22,002 nt of DNA from Bacteroidales bacterium UBA3696 (GTDB lineage Bacteria > Bacteroidota > Bacteroidia > Bacteroidales > Paludibacteraceae), in NCBI GenBank assembly GCA_002372135.1, contig DFIN01000035.1:1-22002 (forward strand). The letters run 5' to 3'. Positions within the stretch are counted from its first letter, which is position 1, and every line of letters starts with the position of its first letter. Positions 1 to 8,900 of this stretch are shown piece after piece. Below the pieces are notes generated by a model. That model searched no databases, was not told the DNA's origin, and saw nothing but the letters and a program-made list of their open reading frames with translations. The position numbers were made by a program, and so were the translations under genes.

Positions 1-267
1 CAAGTATTTGAAGGCGTGGAGCAGTACGAGGTTAGTCGCTCCGAATTGGAGCAAGGAATTGCCCCGTTGGACTTGTTGGCAGAGAAAACGCATATCTTCC
101 CCTCCAAAAGCGAAGCGCGTAAGATGATACAAGGAAATGGACTGAGCCTCAATAAAAGCAAGGTGCAAAGTATCGAACGTCCGTTCACAGCTGCCGACTT
201 GCTCAATCAAAAATTCCTCCTCTTCCAAAAAGGTAAAAAGAATTACTACGTTGTCATCGCTAAATGA
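1..267 (+). CDS. tyrS: Tyrosyl-tRNA synthetase, C-terminal end (partial)
   Basis: This is the 3' end of a gene that begins before the window; the frame is open from base 1 and ends at TGA 265-267. The 88 visible residues fit the C-terminal part of bacterial tyrosyl-tRNA synthetase: a linker containing GIAPLDLLAE, followed by an S4-like RNA-binding fold with SKSEARKMIQGNGLSLN, and the terminal KGKKNYYVVIAK strand. TyrS charges tRNA-Tyr in the cytoplasm, and the S4 domain contacts the tRNA anticodon and variable arms. A GTG at 16 is only an internal codon. No terminator hairpin is evident in the 60 bases before the next gene. The catalytic domain is outside the window, so the call rests on the C-terminal domain only. 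Confidence 0.85.
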   Translation, partial: QVFEGVEQYEVSRSELEQGIAPLDLLAEKTHIFPSKSEARKMIQGNGLSLNKSKVQSIERPFTAADLLNQKFLLFQKGKKNYYVVIAK

Positions 268-327
268 TAAGCGAGATAATACGATATAAAGCAGATAAGA
301 TTTAATCACCAAAATAAATAAAACCCT

Positions 328-2490
328 ATGGCAAAAGTTTATCAAGCAAATGAAATTAAGAACATCGCCCTCATGGGAGGTAGCGGTTCGGGTAAAACCA
401 CTCTGATGGAGTCGATGCTCTTGGAGAGCGGTATCATCAAACGTCGCGGTACGATTGAAGCACAATCCACCGTATGCGACTATTTTCCCGTAGAAAAAGA
501 GTATGGTTACTCCGTTTTCTCCACCGTATGCAACTTGGAGTTTGCGGGTAAAAAACTCAATATCATCGACTGCGCCGGCTCCGATGACTTCTGCGGCGGT
601 ACGGTTACGGCTCTGCATGTGGTTGATACGGCTGTAATTACGCTCACTGCCAACGGAGGCGTGGAAGTAGGAACACAAAATAATTTCCGTCTCGCTGAAA
701 ATGCCAAGAAACCCGTGGTATTCGTGGTGAACAAATGCGACCATGAGAATGCTAATTTTGAACGTGCCGTAGAAGGTTTGAAGGAAAATTTCGGTAACAA
801 AGTAGTGCTCGTTCAGTACCCCGTCAATGCCGGTGGCGGATTCAATAGCGTTATTGATGTGCTCAAAGGAAAAATGCTCGTCTGGAAAGCCGAAGGCGGT
901 GCTCCCGAATTGCAAGACATCCCTGCTTCTGAACAAGGTAAGGTGGAAGAACTCCTCGGACAACTCCACGAAATGGCTGCCGAGGCCGATGAGGCTCTCA
1001 TGGAGAAATTCTTTGAAGAGGGTACGCTGACCGAAGAGGAAACAATTCGCGGTCTGAAAGCAGTCTTTGCTGAGGCAGGTGTTTATCCCGTACTTTGCGC
1101 TTGTGGCGTAAAGGATATGGGCGCCCGCCGTCTGATGGAGTTCCTCGGCGATATGGCTCCCTCCGTAGCCGATGCTCCTAAGCCTGTTACCGCTGACGGC
1201 GCAGAAGTAGCACCCGATGCAAGCAAACCCACATCGCTCTTTATCTTCAAAACATCTGTGGAACCCCATATCGGCGAAGTCAACTACTTCAAAGTAATGC
1301 AAGGTACCGTCAAAGGGGCTGATGACCTGCAGAATATGGATCGCGGCTCCAAGGAGCGTATCAGCCAACTATATAGCGTAGCCGGTTCGATTCGTACCGC
1401 TGTGGACGAAGTAGCAGCCGGTGATATAGCCGCTACCGTGAAACTCAAAGACACGCGCACCGGTAATACCCTCAACGCCAAAGACTGCGACCTGACCTAT
1501 CCTGCCATCGCGTATCCCGAACCCAAGTACCGCCGTGCTATCCGTCCGAATAACGAGGCGGACTCCGAGAAACTCAGCGCACTGCTCACCCGTATGCACG
1601 AAGAAGACCCGACATGGATCATTGAGCAGTCCAAAGAACTCAAACAGACCATCGTCAGCGGACAAGGTGAATTCCACCTCCGTACCCTCAAATGGCGCTT
1701 GGAGAACAACGACAAGATGATGATTACCTACGACGAACCGAAGATTCCGTATCGTGAGACCATCACCAAAGCCGCACGTGCTGACTATCGCCACAAGAAA
1801 CAGTCAGGCGGTTCGGGACAATTTGGTGAAGTGCACCTCATCGTCGAACCATACGTAGAAGGCGAACCCGTCAAGGAAGTATATAAGTTCGGTAACCAAG
1901 AATATCGTATTACCGTCAAGGATACACAGGAAATTCCGTTGGAGTGGGGTGGTAAACTGGTGCTGATTAACTCTATCGTAGGTGGTGCTATTGATGCTCG
2001 CTTCATTCCGGCTATTCTGAAAGGTTTGATGGATCGTATTGAGCAAGGTCCTCTGACCGGTTCGTATGCCCGTGACGTGCGCGTCATTATCTATGACGGT
2101 AAAATGCACCCCGTAGATAGTAACGAAATATCGTTCCGTCTGGCAGGTCGTAACGCCTTCGCAGAAGCCTTCCGCAATGCTGCCCCGAAGGTACTGGAGC
2201 CTATCTATGAAGTGGAAGTACTGGTTCCCGGAGACTTGATGGGTGACGTGATGTCCGACATCAACGGTCGTCGCGGTATGGTATTAGGTATGGAAGCCGA
2301 GAAGAACTTCCAACGCCTCAAAGCCCTCGTGCCGCTGGCTGAGATGTCGTCCTATTCGACCACTCTGTCCAGCCTTACCGGCGGTCGCGCTACCTTCACC
2401 ATGCGCTTCAAAAGTTATGAACTCGTACCTGCCGACGTACAAGACAAACTCATCAAGGCATACGCCGAGAGCCAGAAAGACGAAGATTAA
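328..2490 (+). CDS. Elongation factor G paralog with degenerate GTPase motifs (EF-G2 type)
   Basis: A 720-residue protein with full EF-G architecture: G domain (about 1-280), domain II (about 300-390), domains III-V (about 400-720). The nucleotide-binding motifs depart from canonical EF-G. The P-loop is GGSGSGKT (17-24) instead of AHxDAGKT. The switch I stretch is EKEYGYSV (56-63) instead of the usual ERGITI. G3 is DCAGSDDF (81-88) instead of DTPGHVDF, so the His needed for GTP hydrolysis is Ser85. G4 is a normal NKCD. Bacteroides carry a second EF-G (EF-G2) reported to translocate without GTPase activity and to matter under carbon limitation and gut colonisation; this protein looks like that class, which is inference from the motifs. 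It is not the housekeeping fusA, which normally sits with rpsL/rpsG. No TAnnTTTG box is visible in the 60 bases upstream. The next gene starts 2 bases after its stop. Confidence 0.88.
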   Translation: MAKVYQANEIKNIALMGGSGSGKTTLMESMLLESGIIKRRGTIEAQSTVCDYFPVEKEYGYSVFSTVCNLEFAGKKLNIIDCAGSDDFCGGTVTALHVVDTAVITLTANGGVEVGTQNNFRLAENAKKPVVFVVNKCDHENANFERAVEGLKENFGNKVVLVQYPVNAGGGFNSVIDVLKGKMLVWKAEGGAPELQDIPASEQGKVEELLGQLHEMAAEADEALMEKFFEEGTLTEEETIRGLKAVFAEAGVYPVLCACGVKDMGARRLMEFLGDMAPSVADAPKPVTADGAEVAPDASKPTSLFIFKTSVEPHIGEVNYFKVMQGTVKGADDLQNMDRGSKERISQLYSVAGSIRTAVDEVAAGDIAATVKLKDTRTGNTLNAKDCDLTYPAIAYPEPKYRRAIRPNNEADSEKLSALLTRMHEEDPTWIIEQSKELKQTIVSGQGEFHLRTLKWRLENNDKMMITYDEPKIPYRETITKAARADYRHKKQSGGSGQFGEVHLIVEPYVEGEPVKEVYKFGNQEYRITVKDTQEIPLEWGGKLVLINSIVGGAIDARFIPAILKGLMDRIEQGPLTGSYARDVRVIIYDGKMHPVDSNEISFRLAGRNAFAEAFRNAAPKVLEPIYEVEVLVPGDLMGDVMSDINGRRGMVLGMEAEKNFQRLKALVPLAEMSSYSTTLSSLTGGRATFTMRFKSYELVPADVQDKLIKAYAESQKDED

Positions 2491-2492
2491 GT

Positions 2493-3299
2493 ATGAAGAA
2501 GTGCTTTTTATTTGCTGCTGCCATGCTTGTGTCCGGTAGCCTTATGGCGCAATTGAGTTGGAACCCGCAACCCTCATCGGATACGCGCATAGTAGGTATA
2601 ACTGTCGGATACGTGCAAAAAACGATGACCGGCAAAGGCTTGAATAACAAGACAATCGGTTTGGGAAAAACCAAAGATGGCGACAACGGCTCATCGCTGC
2701 GGGTCGGATTGGTTTATAACCCCGAGTTTATGTACGGCATAGGCATGATGGTGGGGCTTAACTACGAGTGGACACCCTCTTTCGATAACCAATCGTCATC
2801 GGTTCTCGGACACGACCTGAAAGTCGAATATAGTACCCACGTACACGAGCTGTCGTTACCTATTCGATTCTCATGGCGTTACGAACTGATTGACGACTTG
2901 TCGGTATTTGCCTACACCGGTCCGTCGTTGGATTTGGGGCTTGACTATAACAACAAAGTCGCTTGTTTTTATGACGGCGAGTTGCAAGGCACCTATACTA
3001 CCCACTCGTATAGTGGTAATTGGAAGCGTTCAACAGCCGGTACGGTAAACGAAGCCTTTGTTACCGCATTAGGCGGCAGCGCAGATGCCAAGGGGAATAA
3101 CAACAACCTTAAAGAGTACAACCGCTTCCATGCCTACTGGGGCTTTGGAATAGGGGTGCAATGGAAAGGTCTGCGTCTGTCCTACGAAGGCGATTGGGGA
3201 CTGCATAATATCAACTTGCTGAGTAGCAAAGCCGACGACTTTATCCGTATGGATAGACCCGTCAGCATTAACCTCTCCTATTTGTTCTCTGTAGAATGA
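2493..3299 (+). CDS. Outer-membrane beta-barrel protein
   Basis: A 268-residue protein starting at ATG 2493, 2 bases after the EF-G paralog stop, so probably cotranscribed and translationally coupled. The N-terminus is a signal peptide (MKKCFLFAAAMLVSGSLMAQ, cleavage after about residue 20). The mature part alternates polar and hydrophobic residues in strands such as RVGLVYNPEF, LPIRFSWRYEL, YWGFGIGVQWKGLRLSYEGD, and ends in SINLSYLF, like small PorT/OmpW-like barrels of Bacteroidota. The likely location is the outer membrane. No ligand or specific role can be read from the sequence, and the reason for pairing with an EF-G paralog is unknown. Confidence 0.75.
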   Translation: MKKCFLFAAAMLVSGSLMAQLSWNPQPSSDTRIVGITVGYVQKTMTGKGLNNKTIGLGKTKDGDNGSSLRVGLVYNPEFMYGIGMMVGLNYEWTPSFDNQSSSVLGHDLKVEYSTHVHELSLPIRFSWRYELIDDLSVFAYTGPSLDLGLDYNNKVACFYDGELQGTYTTHSYSGNWKRSTAGTVNEAFVTALGGSADAKGNNNNLKEYNRFHAYWGFGIGVQWKGLRLSYEGDWGLHNINLLSSKADDFIRMDRPVSINLSYLFSVE

Positions 3300-3313
3300 T
3301 GAAGTGAAAATAA

Positions 3314-3344
3314 CGTAGTTGCCTAATCCGGTTGGGCAACTACG
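3314..3344 (-). terminator. Hairpin at the 3' end of the lipid kinase gene
   Basis: A perfect 10-bp inverted repeat (3314-3323 CGTAGTTGCC / 3335-3344 GGCAACTACG) with an 11-base loop. It overlaps the last codons and TAG stop of the minus-strand kinase gene. Reading leftward the stem is followed by TTATTTT, consistent with an intrinsic terminator for the minus-strand operon. There is no T run on the plus side, so termination of the converging plus-strand operon by it is less clear. Confidence 0.6.
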
Positions 3345-4306
3345 AACTGAAGGGCGTGGTGAAGGCACTTGACCTGGCAGCGACCCGTGAAATGGAGCAA
3401 GATACCATCGGTCTCGACCAATAGGTGCTTGCTCGTTTCTATTATTATCTCCTTGCCTTGCCAACTATGAACGAAAGGTATATCGGTCAGCCGTCCGTTG
3501 AACAAACGAGGCAGAGCCTGCATAATCTGTCGAAACGTAGGGCGTTCCACCATCATGCCGTTAAGCACCCCGTCCGTGGGGTCGGCGGTAGGATTCTGAC
3601 GAATACCGCCTCCCGAATACGGACCATTGCCTATGTTCATTGTATATAGCCCAAGGTCGTTTTGCGGACTATCGGCAGTGGCGGACGGCGATAACAAAGG
3701 ACTGCCGTCAATCGTTATTTGCATAGGAATAGGCTGTTGATGTCTGAGGGCGCGCAGTAATCCGAAAAGGTAATTGATGGCATGCGAGCCGATATAGGGT
3801 TTCAGCCGGTCGGCATATACGCACGTCAGCGGATCCACTCCAAAGCCTATCGAATTGACAAAATAGCGATGATGGGCTTCCCCGTTGCGGTAATAGGTAA
3901 GGCAACCTACGTCCAACGGGTGCTGCTGACCTGAGAAGAAACGGTCTAACGAGCGGCGGTAGCGTTTGTCCAACTGCCAATAGCGGGCGAAGTCGTTGCC
4001 CGTACCCCGAGGCATAAGTCCTATCTGAACCTGTTCTCGTTCCGAGGAGTCAATGCGGGCACTCATAATGCCGTTGATGGCTTCGTTCAGCGTCCCGTCG
4101 CCGCCTAAAATGAGAATACGGCGATGACCTGTTTCTACTGCTTCGCGCGCTAACTCGATGGCGTGTCCGGCATATTCGGTTACACGATATACGAAAGGTT
4201 CGTTCCGACGGCGTAACAGGTTAAACAGGTATAGCCGCTGGCGACGCATCGCCTTCTTGCCCGAATAGGGGTTAATCAGTATAAAGAGGGGTGACATTAG
4301 TGGCAT
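3323..4306 (-). CDS. Diacylglycerol kinase family lipid kinase
   Basis: A 327-residue protein of the DAGK catalytic (DagK/YegS-like) family. Motifs: LINPYSGKK (10-18), the nucleotide-binding GGDGTLNE (68-75), and PRGTGNDFA (99-107), followed by the beta-rich C-terminal domain with GNGPYSGGGIRQNPTA and a late DG. Members phosphorylate diacylglycerol or another lipid at the inner face of the membrane with ATP; the substrate here is not deducible. The start is the ATG at 4306, 2 bases after the stop of the upstream ATPase gene; a second ATG at 4297 (residue 4) sits closer to the conserved strand and is possible. It is probably expressed from the ATPase promoter. The length is usual for the family. 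Confidence 0.9.
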   Translation of the reverse strand: MPLMSPLFILINPYSGKKAMRRQRLYLFNLLRRRNEPFVYRVTEYAGHAIELAREAVETGHRRILILGGDGTLNEAINGIMSARIDSSEREQVQIGLMPRGTGNDFARYWQLDKRYRRSLDRFFSGQQHPLDVGCLTYYRNGEAHHRYFVNSIGFGVDPLTCVYADRLKPYIGSHAINYLFGLLRALRHQQPIPMQITIDGSPLLSPSATADSPQNDLGLYTMNIGNGPYSGGGIRQNPTADPTDGVLNGMMVERPTFRQIMQALPRLFNGRLTDIPFVHSWQGKEIIIETSKHLLVETDGILLHFTGRCQVKCLHHALQFVVAQPD

Positions 4307-4308
4307 AA

Positions 4309-5619
4309 TTACATATCGGTCAAACTAAGCGATTGGAACTGAATCGTATAGCCGCGGAAATGGGGGCGTAAAACCGCAAATTTATTTTCTACCGTTTGCA
4401 AGTCTATCTTGTCGGGATTACGTTTTATTTCGGCAACAACGCAGCGTTTGTCCAACCGCTCTACTGCTATTAGGTCAATTTCGTTTTCTCCGTGTTTGTC
4501 CCACCAATTACCTACTTCGGTCACGCGTGGTAATTCGCTGTACTTCTGACGAAAATATCGTTCAAGGATAAGTCCGCTGAATTGGGAATAACCATTATGG
4601 ATAATCTCTTTGAGTAAGTCATATTTTTCCATTTCAATCAGCGAACGATTAGATTCGATGAACCGAAACCAAAACATCAAAAAATTGTCATGCAAGGCAT
4701 ATTTGACGCCCTGTGAGTTGGGTTTGGCGTACATCGGTCTAACTTTGCGAATAAGTGTGTATTCCTCCTCTAATGTGGCGAGGTAGCGTCCTGTGTTCAC
4801 TCCAATTATGCTGTCAATCTGCGATTGCGTAGTCAGTCCGTTGGCTATCAATTGCATAATGCTGAAATAGATTTGATAGCGCTTGCCAAATTCACCTACA
4901 AGCAGTTCTATTCCTTCTGTAAGAAAAGTTGAACCGGTTTGACAGACGGCATCTATAATGTTTTCATGTGTGTAAGCACCTGCATCTAACAATAATTCCA
5001 CATATTTTGCAACCCCGCCACTAAGCATATATAGGGTCAGTAAATCCTCCGAACTATAGTGTGGGTTGTAGTCCGATAAGATGTCTTTTAGTAAATCGGT
5101 AGAGAATGGAAGCAACTTCAATTCAGCTGTTGCCCTGCCAAAAAGCGGTTCTTTCTTGTCGCGAAAAATCTTGACCATCATCGAATAGACCGAACCGCAG
5201 GCAATCAAATGAATATGCGCTTGGTCTTTCTCGCTATCCCACACATGTTGGATATCGGACATTATGGAAGGGTTAATCTCATATAAGCGTTGAAATTCGT
5301 CAATCATAAGCGTAATTTGTTGCTGCCTACTGAATATCATCACTTCCCGAAGAAGGTCGGCTATTTTATTGGCATTTCCGTAAAGGTGCACTCCCAATGT
5401 GTGTTCAATGATTTGCTGCCATTCGCGGCACAACAAGGACTCTGATTTGTTAGATACAAACAGATATAGCAAACTCTTGTTAGCAAAAGTATGTTTCACT
5501 AAGGTCGTTTTACCTGTTCGTCTTCTACCTACCAGTAATGTAAATACTGATGTTTTTGACGACTGATTGTCTAATTGGGTCAGTCGCTCAACCTCCTGAT
5601 TTCTACCGTAGAACTTCAT
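4309..5619 (-). CDS. AAA ATPase with C-terminal DUF234-like nuclease-fold domain
   Basis: A 436-residue protein of the archaeal-type ATPase family common in Bacteroidota. The Walker A motif is GRRRTGKTT (31-39); Walker B is ITLMIDEF (102-109). A winged-helix-like middle (about 245-300) precedes a C-terminal DUF234-like region with GENEIDLIAVE and CVVAEIKR, the D...ExK pattern of PD-(D/E)XK folds. The biological role of this family is unsettled; DNA binding or a toxin/defence-related role is often suggested but not shown here. It is preceded by its own promoter and a perfect 16-bp palindrome, and its stop lies 2 bases before the lipid kinase. AT content looks higher than in the flanking genes, consistent with a later acquisition. 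Confidence 0.85.
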   Translation of the reverse strand: MKFYGRNQEVERLTQLDNQSSKTSVFTLLVGRRRTGKTTLVKHTFANKSLLYLFVSNKSESLLCREWQQIIEHTLGVHLYGNANKIADLLREVMIFSRQQQITLMIDEFQRLYEINPSIMSDIQHVWDSEKDQAHIHLIACGSVYSMMVKIFRDKKEPLFGRATAELKLLPFSTDLLKDILSDYNPHYSSEDLLTLYMLSGGVAKYVELLLDAGAYTHENIIDAVCQTGSTFLTEGIELLVGEFGKRYQIYFSIMQLIANGLTTQSQIDSIIGVNTGRYLATLEEEYTLIRKVRPMYAKPNSQGVKYALHDNFLMFWFRFIESNRSLIEMEKYDLLKEIIHNGYSQFSGLILERYFRQKYSELPRVTEVGNWWDKHGENEIDLIAVERLDKRCVVAEIKRNPDKIDLQTVENKFAVLRPHFRGYTIQFQSLSLTDM

Positions 5620-5630
5620 AGTTGGCGAAT

Positions 5631-5646
5631 TTTACAAATTTGTAAA
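5631..5646. promoter_or_regulatory. 16-bp perfect palindrome upstream of the ATPase start
   Basis: TTTACAAATTTGTAAA is an exact palindrome lying between the promoter (-7 box 5669-5676) and the ATG at 5619, in the untranslated leader. The position suits an operator for autoregulation. The half GAAATTTGTAAA also directly precedes the start of the second ATPase gene at 18108. Regulation is inferred; only the symmetry is seen. Confidence 0.45.
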
Positions 5647-5668
5647 TTACAAAATTGTTATTTTGCCG

Positions 5669-5700
5669 CAAAGATAATGCCTTTGACTGTAATGCTGCAA
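5669..5700 (-). promoter_or_regulatory. Bacteroidota-type promoter for ATPase-kinase operon
   Basis: On the minus strand TATCTTTG (5669-5676) matches the TAnnTTTG -7 box, with TTG (5698-5700) 21 bases upstream. The predicted transcript starts near 5662 and gives a leader of about 40 bases containing the palindrome at 5631-5646. The -33 element overlaps the terminator stem of the upstream unit, so the two transcription units are packed tightly. Confidence 0.65.
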
Positions 5701-5703
5701 ATG

Positions 5704-5745
5704 AAAAAGTGTCCGCAACCCACTTTTTGAGTTGCGGACACTTTT
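5704..5745 (-). terminator. Strong intrinsic terminator behind surface protein/small ORF unit
   Basis: A perfect 15-bp inverted repeat (5705-5719 / 5731-5745, core GTGTCCGCAAC) with an 11-base loop. The stem ends in A/T runs on both sides, so it can end transcription in either direction; here it serves the minus-strand surface-protein unit and insulates the ATPase promoter. Confidence 0.85.
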
Positions 5746-5756
5746 CTTAATCATTC

Positions 5757-5776
5757 CTTTCGCATATATGCGAAAG
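5757..5776. repeat. 20-bp perfect palindrome after the small ORF
   Basis: CTTTCGCATATATGCGAAAG equals its own reverse complement. It lies 5 bases past the stop of the 49-codon ORF and 11 bases before the terminator. As RNA it would fold to a short hairpin (8 bp with a 4-base loop); as DNA it could bind a dimeric protein. No T run follows, so it is not itself a standard terminator. Confidence 0.6.
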
Positions 5777-5781
5777 TTCGC

Positions 5782-5931
5782 TTAATGGGGCACTTGGGGC
5801 GAGTAGGAACGGCGTGCAGGTGCGTCACCCGTTACATTCGATACGTCTTCGCCCACGCTAACCTCGTTCAATATAGATGTTACGGAAAGTAACACGATAT
5901 CGGACTGAGGGGAATTATACATACGTTTCAT
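5782..5931 (-). CDS. Small hypothetical protein, 49 aa
   Basis: An ATG at 5931 opens 49 codons to TAA at 5782-5784. The protein begins MKRMYNSPQSDIVLLSV and ends SYSPQVPH. It starts 19 bases after the stop of the giant surface protein on the same strand and is followed by the palindrome and terminator, so it is the last gene of that unit. The N-terminal pattern M-K-[K/R]-x-Y-x-x-P-x-[S/T]-[D/E]-[I/V], then a polar glycine/proline tail, recurs in many short unnamed Bacteroidales proteins (from memory). There is no signal peptide or membrane segment. Function unknown. Confidence 0.6.
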   Translation of the reverse strand: MKRMYNSPQSDIVLLSVTSILNEVSVGEDVSNVTGDAPARRSYSPQVPH

Positions 5932-5950
5932 ATCGTTATAAATAATTTAG

Positions 5951-8900
5951 TTAGCGTACTTGTTGTCCGTTGAGGTCATACATCTTTTCGCCGCGTAGGA
6001 TGTAGATATGTCCGTCTATCATCACTTTCTCGGCTTTCAGTTCAGCATTCACTTGCTCATTGCCGGTAGGCGTTTGGCTCGGTTGACCGATAACGAGACG
6101 ACGGCGTGACGGAGCTGCACCAATGGTGTTACGCAGATCATCGACAGACTCCATATGCAGGTATGCTCGGTTGGCAGAAATGGTTGAACTATAAGCTCTG
6201 TGAATACGGTTTTGATAAACGATATAGTCACCATCAGGAACAGTCGTACCGCTCAAGGAACCTACCAAACCGTTGTTCGTGCCGGGAGTGAGAGTGGCTT
6301 CGTCGGTTACTAAAGCGCGAATCTTTTCGCCCGAGGCTTGGAAGACGAACGGCTTGCCGGCTTCCATGCTTGTGGTCTCAATGAAACCTACACCGCCTTG
6401 ACCGACAGCGGGATATTCGGGGTCGTACAATACGGCACCTTCTACCTCTACCAACTTTTTGTTCCAGCACAAGGTACCCAACTTGCCGGCCTCAAGACCT
6501 TCACGCAATGTCTCAACCGTTCCGTCCACATATTCGGTCATCAGGTGTGCATAGTCTGAATAGCCGCCGGTGTTCGCATTCGTTGCAGCATAGTTCTTAA
6601 CAGTTGTACCATTTTGTACCAACAAAGTACGTGTGCCCTGCTTGTAGTAGTCGTTTTCGGCATCGTAAGTCCACGTGCAAGCTTCCGTGCTCAACGATAT
6701 ATACGTTTCTCCGGATATAGCAGTCAGATATAGGTCATCGGCGGTTTGGAATGTATAGCCGCCATCTACAGCACTCTTGTACCAAGTAATCTGCGCCCGT
6801 GTGGTAGCATTCACATTCAACATCTTACCATTAAATACATCTATCTTTATCGCATTTAGGGCTTTGTTGCTGAGGGTTTGTCCGATGGCGTAGTAACTGC
6901 CATCGTATGCGCATACAAATACTACTGCTTCGCGGGTATCCTTCGTCCATTGAGCATTGAACGTAACAGCTGCATCGGGCATCGTGTATTTGGCACCGGC
7001 ACCATACGTGTTCGTACCATCGTTCCAGCCGGCAAATTGGTAGCCCTCATAGGTGAACGTATTAGCAGGTAGGTTGAAAGTAGCACCTTCAAGTTGGTCA
7101 GCCACTACGGGCGCATCGCCCTCACCGCCATTGGCAGCGAACGTAACCGCATAGCGAGTTGCAGGAGTATCGTAGTACTTATACAGACCAACTGCTTTTT
7201 GCGCTGTTTCATAGCAAGAGAATATCTTGCTACTATTGTTATACTGCATTAAATTGTGCGTGTTCGTGCCTTGCGCCACTACGCTTGCTACGCCATCTGT
7301 AATTGTGATTTCCCAAGAAGCATTGGCATCTACCATTGCTTGCGTACGCAGATAGTTTTTGCTTGATGAAGCTGCAAACAGATAACCTTCTGCATCCTCG
7401 TCATAGAAAGCATACCGACCTTCTTCATTACCTGCCTTCAAGGTGAAGATAGCCGGAGCCGATTCGTAGGTGAGAATTCCGCCTGCTATAGTTACATCTG
7501 CCTCACCACGGTTATTGTCGTTCTGTGTGCTGCTCATCGCCTTATTGTACTCAGAAGAAGCAATGATTAGATAGTCGTTGATGCTCAGTTGTGCAGCGTC
7601 AGTTACCAAACGCCACTCGCCACCTGCAAACGATTGACCAGCCTCCACTGTGATAGTAGCCTTAGCAGTGAACAAACCGTCTTCGGTTGTAACGGTGATG
7701 TGGGCAACACCTTCGGCAACACCTGTTACATCACCGTTTTCTACGGTAGCAATATCCGTTGCATCGGATTCCCACGATACGTTGGTGTTTGTTGCCAATG
7801 CGGGCAATACGGTAGCAGTCAGCGTAACGGTCTTGCCCACCTTAACAGTAGCCTCAGTCGGAGCAACGGTAACACCTGTTACGGCAACTACCTCCGGAGC
7901 CAGTTCTTCCACAAACTCAGGTGCAACTACCTCATCTTTTTGACTGTAAACCTGATAGGTAGTAGCAATCACTTTGATGCGGTCGCCTTCCTCTACATCC
8001 AATGTAACGAAGTCAGTTACTGCACCGTTTTGAGAAATGTTGTAGAGCAGAATCTCTCCCGAGTTGTCGGTCAGCGTGCAGTTCTTATTGTTATTCGTCA
8101 AGTTGCTTACCGCACCTACAAGGTAGCAACGACCTCCACCGGCTGCAATGAACTCGGCAATCGTCTTGGTAGGAATAGCAGTAACGGTAACATCAACAGG
8201 AAGAGCAGCACTGGTCACATCATTTACAGTAGCCGTTACATTCACCGAAGTCGTTCCTTCGGTCAAAGCGGTGGTCGGAGCCCAAAGGATACCTTCTGTA
8301 ACAACCTCATTGGTCTCGTCCGTGTAATACAGTGTAACCGTCAGACCTGCGGGATCAAACACTTCGCCGTCCACGTATTCCGTCTTGGTCGCAGTACCAG
8401 TTACCGTTACATAGTCAATTGTCTTTGTGATCGGACTATTATAAGTCAAATCCGTCCAATGCCAACCTGCCTCAGGCTTCAACTCCCAGCATTGAAGCAC
8501 GTTTGATTTCTCATAACGAACCCACGGAGCAAGAATAGTACCCGAAAGTGTGCCGCCGCCTACCCAAGTTGTGGGCAAAGTCTCTGCACTGAAATAAATC
8601 TCAATATCTTTATCTTCTTTCTGAATATCGAAAGTCACATACTTTTTGTTAGTGTCAATCGTCTTGATAGCCACATTGGAGAACGATACCTTCACCATTG
8701 TGTTGCTTGTGAGATCAGCAGCCACCAAATCTTCAAGGCTGTTGAAGATGGGTCCCATTGCATACGTAGCGGAAGCCACTGCACTATTCTCCAAGCCATC
8801 TTTCACGGCAATAGCCTTGATGGTCATATCCGTCGAAACGGCAATTGCCTCACTATAAACGCTCGATCCGGTAGTAGGCGTTGTACCGTCCGTTGTGTAA

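Noticed and set aside
5700..5776. Replication origin (palindromes, AT-rich)
   Set aside because: No DnaA box cluster or dnaA/dnaN neighbours; hairpins fit transcription termination.
7589..8506. 305-codon plus-strand ORF antisense to the surface protein
   Set aside because: Codon-biased shadow of the repetitive Thr/Val-rich minus-strand gene; no recognisable domain and no promoter.
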